Below are positions 49,596-51,656 of a stretch of 51,656 nt of DNA, piece by piece (the stretch's first letter is position 1; each line of letters begins with the position of its first letter). Where the stretch lies: positions 1 through 51,656 of the forward strand of contig NZ_CAMFKO010000030.1 of the NCBI RefSeq assembly GCF_945957265.1, read 5' to 3'. The notes beneath the pieces were generated by a model, which was not told the DNA's origin, did not search any database, and saw only the letters and a program-made list of their open reading frames with translations. Both the position numbers and the translations under genes were made by a program. This DNA comes from an uncultured Dechloromonas sp. GTDB taxonomy: Bacteria > Pseudomonadota > Gammaproteobacteria > Burkholderiales > Rhodocyclaceae.

Positions 49596-50978
49596 ATGCG
49601 CGCCAGTATTTCCTGTCCCCCGTCGGCGCTGGACCCGGCATGCACCGCGGCCGAGTACCCGGCCGTCGCATCGGGCAAGCTGTCGCGCGCCTGGTGGCTG
49701 CTGGCGGTGCTGGCCCTCGGGGCGTCGACGCTGTGCGCGGTGGTGCTGGTCGTCGCACGCACGCCATTTCTCGGCCTGGGGGCCGAGTTCTTCCGCAGCG
49801 CGCTGGTCCTCCACGTCGATCTGGCGGTGGTGGTGTGGTTCCTGGCGGTGGCGGCCGGCTTGTGGCTGCTGGCGATTCCGCTGGGCGGCGGCATCCTGTT
49901 GCGGATGGCGCGGGCCGGCGTCTGGCTGGCCGGGCTCGGCGTCGTCGCGATGTTGCTGTCGCCGCTCGACGGGCAGGGCGTGCCGGTGTTGGCCAACTAC
50001 GTCCCGGTCCTCGATACGCCGTCGTTTTACGTCGGCTTGGGCGCTTTCCTGTCCGGCGTCGGGTTTTCCGGCGTGGCCTGCCTGCTGATGTTCGCCATCG
50101 AGGCGTCGGCGCGCGGCCCGCGCCATCCGGCCGCCGCCATGCGCTGCGTCATGGCGGCGGCCATCGTGGCCTTCCTCGCCGCGCTGGCGACCTTCCTGCT
50201 GGCCGCCCGGGTCGGGGGCGAGGCTTCGCTCGACACGCGGCTGTGGGGCGGCGGCCATGTGCTGCAGATCGTTCATACGCTGATGCTGATGGCGGCCTGG
50301 CTGCACCTCGGGCGCCTGCCGCTGGCGGAGGTCGCGTTTTCCCGGCGCTGGGTGCTCTGGATGGTCGCGCTGGAACTGCTCGCGGTCGGCCTCGACCTGC
50401 TCATCGCCGTGGCGCTGCCGGTGGATGGCGTCGCCTATCGGCGCGGCTTCACGCTGGTCATGCGCTGGCTGACCTGGCCGGCGCCGCTGGCGTTGGCGGT
50501 GTGGATCGTCTTCGGCCATGTCCGGATGGCTCGCCGGGGCCGCTTGCAAACGCTGGATGCCGGCCTGCTTGGCTCGATCGGGCTGTTTGTGCTCGGCTGC
50601 CTGGTCGGGGCCTTCATCCGCGGCGAAACGACAACGGTTCCGGCGCATTATCACGGCACGGTCGGCGCGGTGACGCTGGCTTACATGGCCTGGGCGCAAA
50701 GCCGCCTGCCGGGCGTCGCCCGGGCTGCGTGGGCCGGCTTGTGGCGCTGGCAGCCCCTGGTCTACGGCCTGGGGATCGGTTTGATGGTGATCGGACTGGC
50801 CTGGGCGGGGCAACTCGGGGTGCCGCGCAAGTCGCCGCACGCCGAGACGCTGATGGCCGACGGCGCGCATCATCTGGCCATGGGCCTGGCCGGCACCGGC
50901 GGCTTGCTGGCCACGGCAGGCGCCGCCATGTTCGTGGCGGCCATTCTGATGGGAATTTGCAGGAAGCGGATCGATTAA
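49596..50978 (+). CDS. Divergent heme-copper-oxidase subunit I-like membrane protein
   Basis: 460 residues with about 12 membrane helices. It begins like NorB/CcoN relatives: FFRSALVLHVDLAVVVWFLA (possible low-spin heme His), ANYVPVLDTPSFYVGLG, TRLWGGGHVLQIVHTLMLMA (two His in the helix that carries metal ligands), VPAHYHGTVGAVTLAYMAW (HxH) and DGAHHLAMGLAGTGG. The overall set of His residues fits bound hemes and perhaps CuB, but the exact assignment is uncertain and the proton-channel residues are not recognisable. No subunit II or cytochrome subunit is next to it. It could be a quinol/cytochrome redox module feeding the multiheme proteins. It starts 4 bp after ccsA and is one base from the TPR gene. 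Confidence 0.6.
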   Translation: MRASISCPPSALDPACTAAEYPAVASGKLSRAWWLLAVLALGASTLCAVVLVVARTPFLGLGAEFFRSALVLHVDLAVVVWFLAVAAGLWLLAIPLGGGILLRMARAGVWLAGLGVVAMLLSPLDGQGVPVLANYVPVLDTPSFYVGLGAFLSGVGFSGVACLLMFAIEASARGPRHPAAAMRCVMAAAIVAFLAALATFLLAARVGGEASLDTRLWGGGHVLQIVHTLMLMAAWLHLGRLPLAEVAFSRRWVLWMVALELLAVGLDLLIAVALPVDGVAYRRGFTLVMRWLTWPAPLALAVWIVFGHVRMARRGRLQTLDAGLLGSIGLFVLGCLVGAFIRGETTTVPAHYHGTVGAVTLAYMAWAQSRLPGVARAAWAGLWRWQPLVYGLGIGLMVIGLAWAGQLGVPRKSPHAETLMADGAHHLAMGLAGTGGLLATAGAAMFVAAILMGICRKRID

Positions 50979-51593
50979 ATGGAAACCACGGCATCGCCCG
51001 AACTCAAATCACGCCCGGCCGGCGAGCGCTGGGCCTTTCTGCTGCTCGGCGCGGCGCTTGCCGTCATCGCGCTGGCCTTGTTTCTCGGTTGGGAAAAGTC
51101 GCCGCTGAGCGGCAGGCTGCAGGCCGACAAGCATGTCGAGAACAAGGTCAGGAACGAGTTGGACCGGCGTTTCCGCGACGGTGTCGCGCTGCTCCAGGCC
51201 AAGCACTACGACCAGGCGCTGACGGCCTTTCACCGGGTCATCCAGTTGAGCCCGGAAATGCCGGAAGCCTATGTGAACGCCGGGTTTGCGCTGCTCGGCA
51301 TGGGGCAGTACAAGGCGGCGGCGGACTTTTTCGATTCGGCGACGACCCTGCGGCCGAATCAGATGAACGCCTATTACGGACTGGGCGCCGCGCTGCAGGA
51401 AATGGGCGACAAGCAGGGTGCGCTGCAGGCGATGGAAACCTACCTGCACCGCAGCCCGCCGGACGATCCCTTCCGCCGTAAGGCCGAGTCGGCGACCTGG
51501 GAGCTGCGCGAGGAGCTGGCCAAGGAGCGGCCGCCGGTCAAGGCCGACCAGGTGCCGCATCGCCGCAACAAGGGCGGGGAGGGCAAGCCATGA
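50979..51593 (+). CDS. Membrane-anchored TPR protein (CcmH/NrfG-like)
   Basis: 204 residues: one N-terminal membrane helix (about 18-38; FLLLGAALAVIALALFLGW), then a periplasmic region with three TPR units at about 67-170 (DGVALLQAKHYDQALTAFHR, AYVNAGFALLGMGQYKAAAD, AYYGLGAALQEMGDKQGALQ) and a basic tail. The single helix plus TPR plan resembles the C-terminal part of CcmI/NrfG, which present apocytochromes to the heme lyase. Its place between the CcsA/oxidase-like genes and a CcmC-like gene supports this. It overlaps the next gene by 4 bp. Confidence 0.8.
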   Translation: METTASPELKSRPAGERWAFLLLGAALAVIALALFLGWEKSPLSGRLQADKHVENKVRNELDRRFRDGVALLQAKHYDQALTAFHRVIQLSPEMPEAYVNAGFALLGMGQYKAAADFFDSATTLRPNQMNAYYGLGAALQEMGDKQGALQAMETYLHRSPPDDPFRRKAESATWELREELAKERPPVKADQVPHRRNKGGEGKP

Positions 51594-51656
51594 GTGTCTA
51601 TCGCTTCGCCTCCCCGGCCACGTTCTACCCGCTGGCCGGCAAGGCGATCCCGTGGT
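51590..51656 (+). CDS. ccmC: Start of a CcmC-like heme export permease, cut by the window edge
   Basis: Only 22 residues are inside the window, but FASPATFYPLAGKAIPW is highly characteristic of the CcmC N-terminus (consensus F.SP..FY..AGK..PW). CcmC passes heme to CcmE in System I cytochrome c maturation. Overlaps the TPR gene (ATGA). The gene name is given on this short match and should be read as likely. Confidence 0.65.
   Translation, partial: MSVYRFASPATFYPLAGKAIPW

Noticed and set aside
1..51656. CRISPR arrays, insertion sequences or rRNA genes
   Set aside because: No repeat-spacer pattern, no transposase frame with inverted repeats and no rRNA-like sequence was seen on either strand.

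Overview
The window looks like a GC-rich betaproteobacterial chromosome, most likely Rhodocyclales (Dechloromonas/Azonexus/Ferribacterium type). This is inferred from the housekeeping genes (suhB, trmJ, bioB) and from the density of redox and sensory genes; no 16S rRNA gene is present. I count 55 CxxCH heme c motifs in 15 proteins.

Left end (1-1460): the N-terminal 241 codons of a leftward tyrosine recombinase run off the edge. It is followed by three 12-bp direct repeats and the last 16 bases of a tRNA-Ser-like gene with its terminator, which looks like the end of an integrated element. Ordinary chromosome follows (1.2-9.1 kb): two small unknown genes, suhB, trmJ, an HDOD protein, a TonB-dependent siderophore receptor with a Fur-type palindrome, bioB, and a small operon for a hypothetical protein, a hemerythrin, an EF-hand protein and an ArsR regulator.

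9.2-15.2 kb (minus strand): a five-gene operon encodes a monoheme cytochrome c, a decaheme MtrA/MtoA/PioA protein, an MtrB/PioB porin, a chemoreceptor with its own heme c site, and a cytochrome b561. This is a Mto/Pio-type outer-membrane electron conduit, suggestive of Fe(II) oxidation. A HiPIP gene, the electron carrier of Pio systems, lies 4 kb away.

15.3-32.3 kb: a signalling block holds two histidine kinases, a two-REC response regulator co-transcribed with a triheme cytochrome, a stand-alone CHASE protein, two GGDEF-EAL proteins (one with a heme c sensor and a damaged EAL site) and a SPASM protein that has lost the radical-SAM cysteines. Two three-heme cytochromes follow.

32.4-51.6 kb (plus strand): a long cytochrome cluster. 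It encodes a c5-like cytochrome, a tetraheme cytochrome, an NHL lipoprotein, a second tetraheme cytochrome resembling the filament-forming OmcE family, a parvulin, a large outer-membrane beta-barrel, four c7-type proteins (one fused to a c5 domain), a cysteine-free helical periplasmic protein, two more NHL proteins, an 11-heme cytochrome that starts with the same tetraheme module, ResB, CcsA, a heme-copper-oxidase-like subunit, a TPR protein and the start of a CcmC-like gene. My reading is an extracellular-electron-transfer machine, possibly cytochrome nanowires, packaged with chaperone, porin and cytochrome-maturation factors.

Seven sites matching the sigma-54 pattern GG-N10-GC sit directly upstream of the conduit operon, the hemerythrin operon, the GGDEF-EAL gene, both arms of the divergent cytochrome promoter, the OmcE-like gene and ccsA. 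This suggests one RpoN regulon linking electron conduits, their maturation and c-di-GMP signalling.
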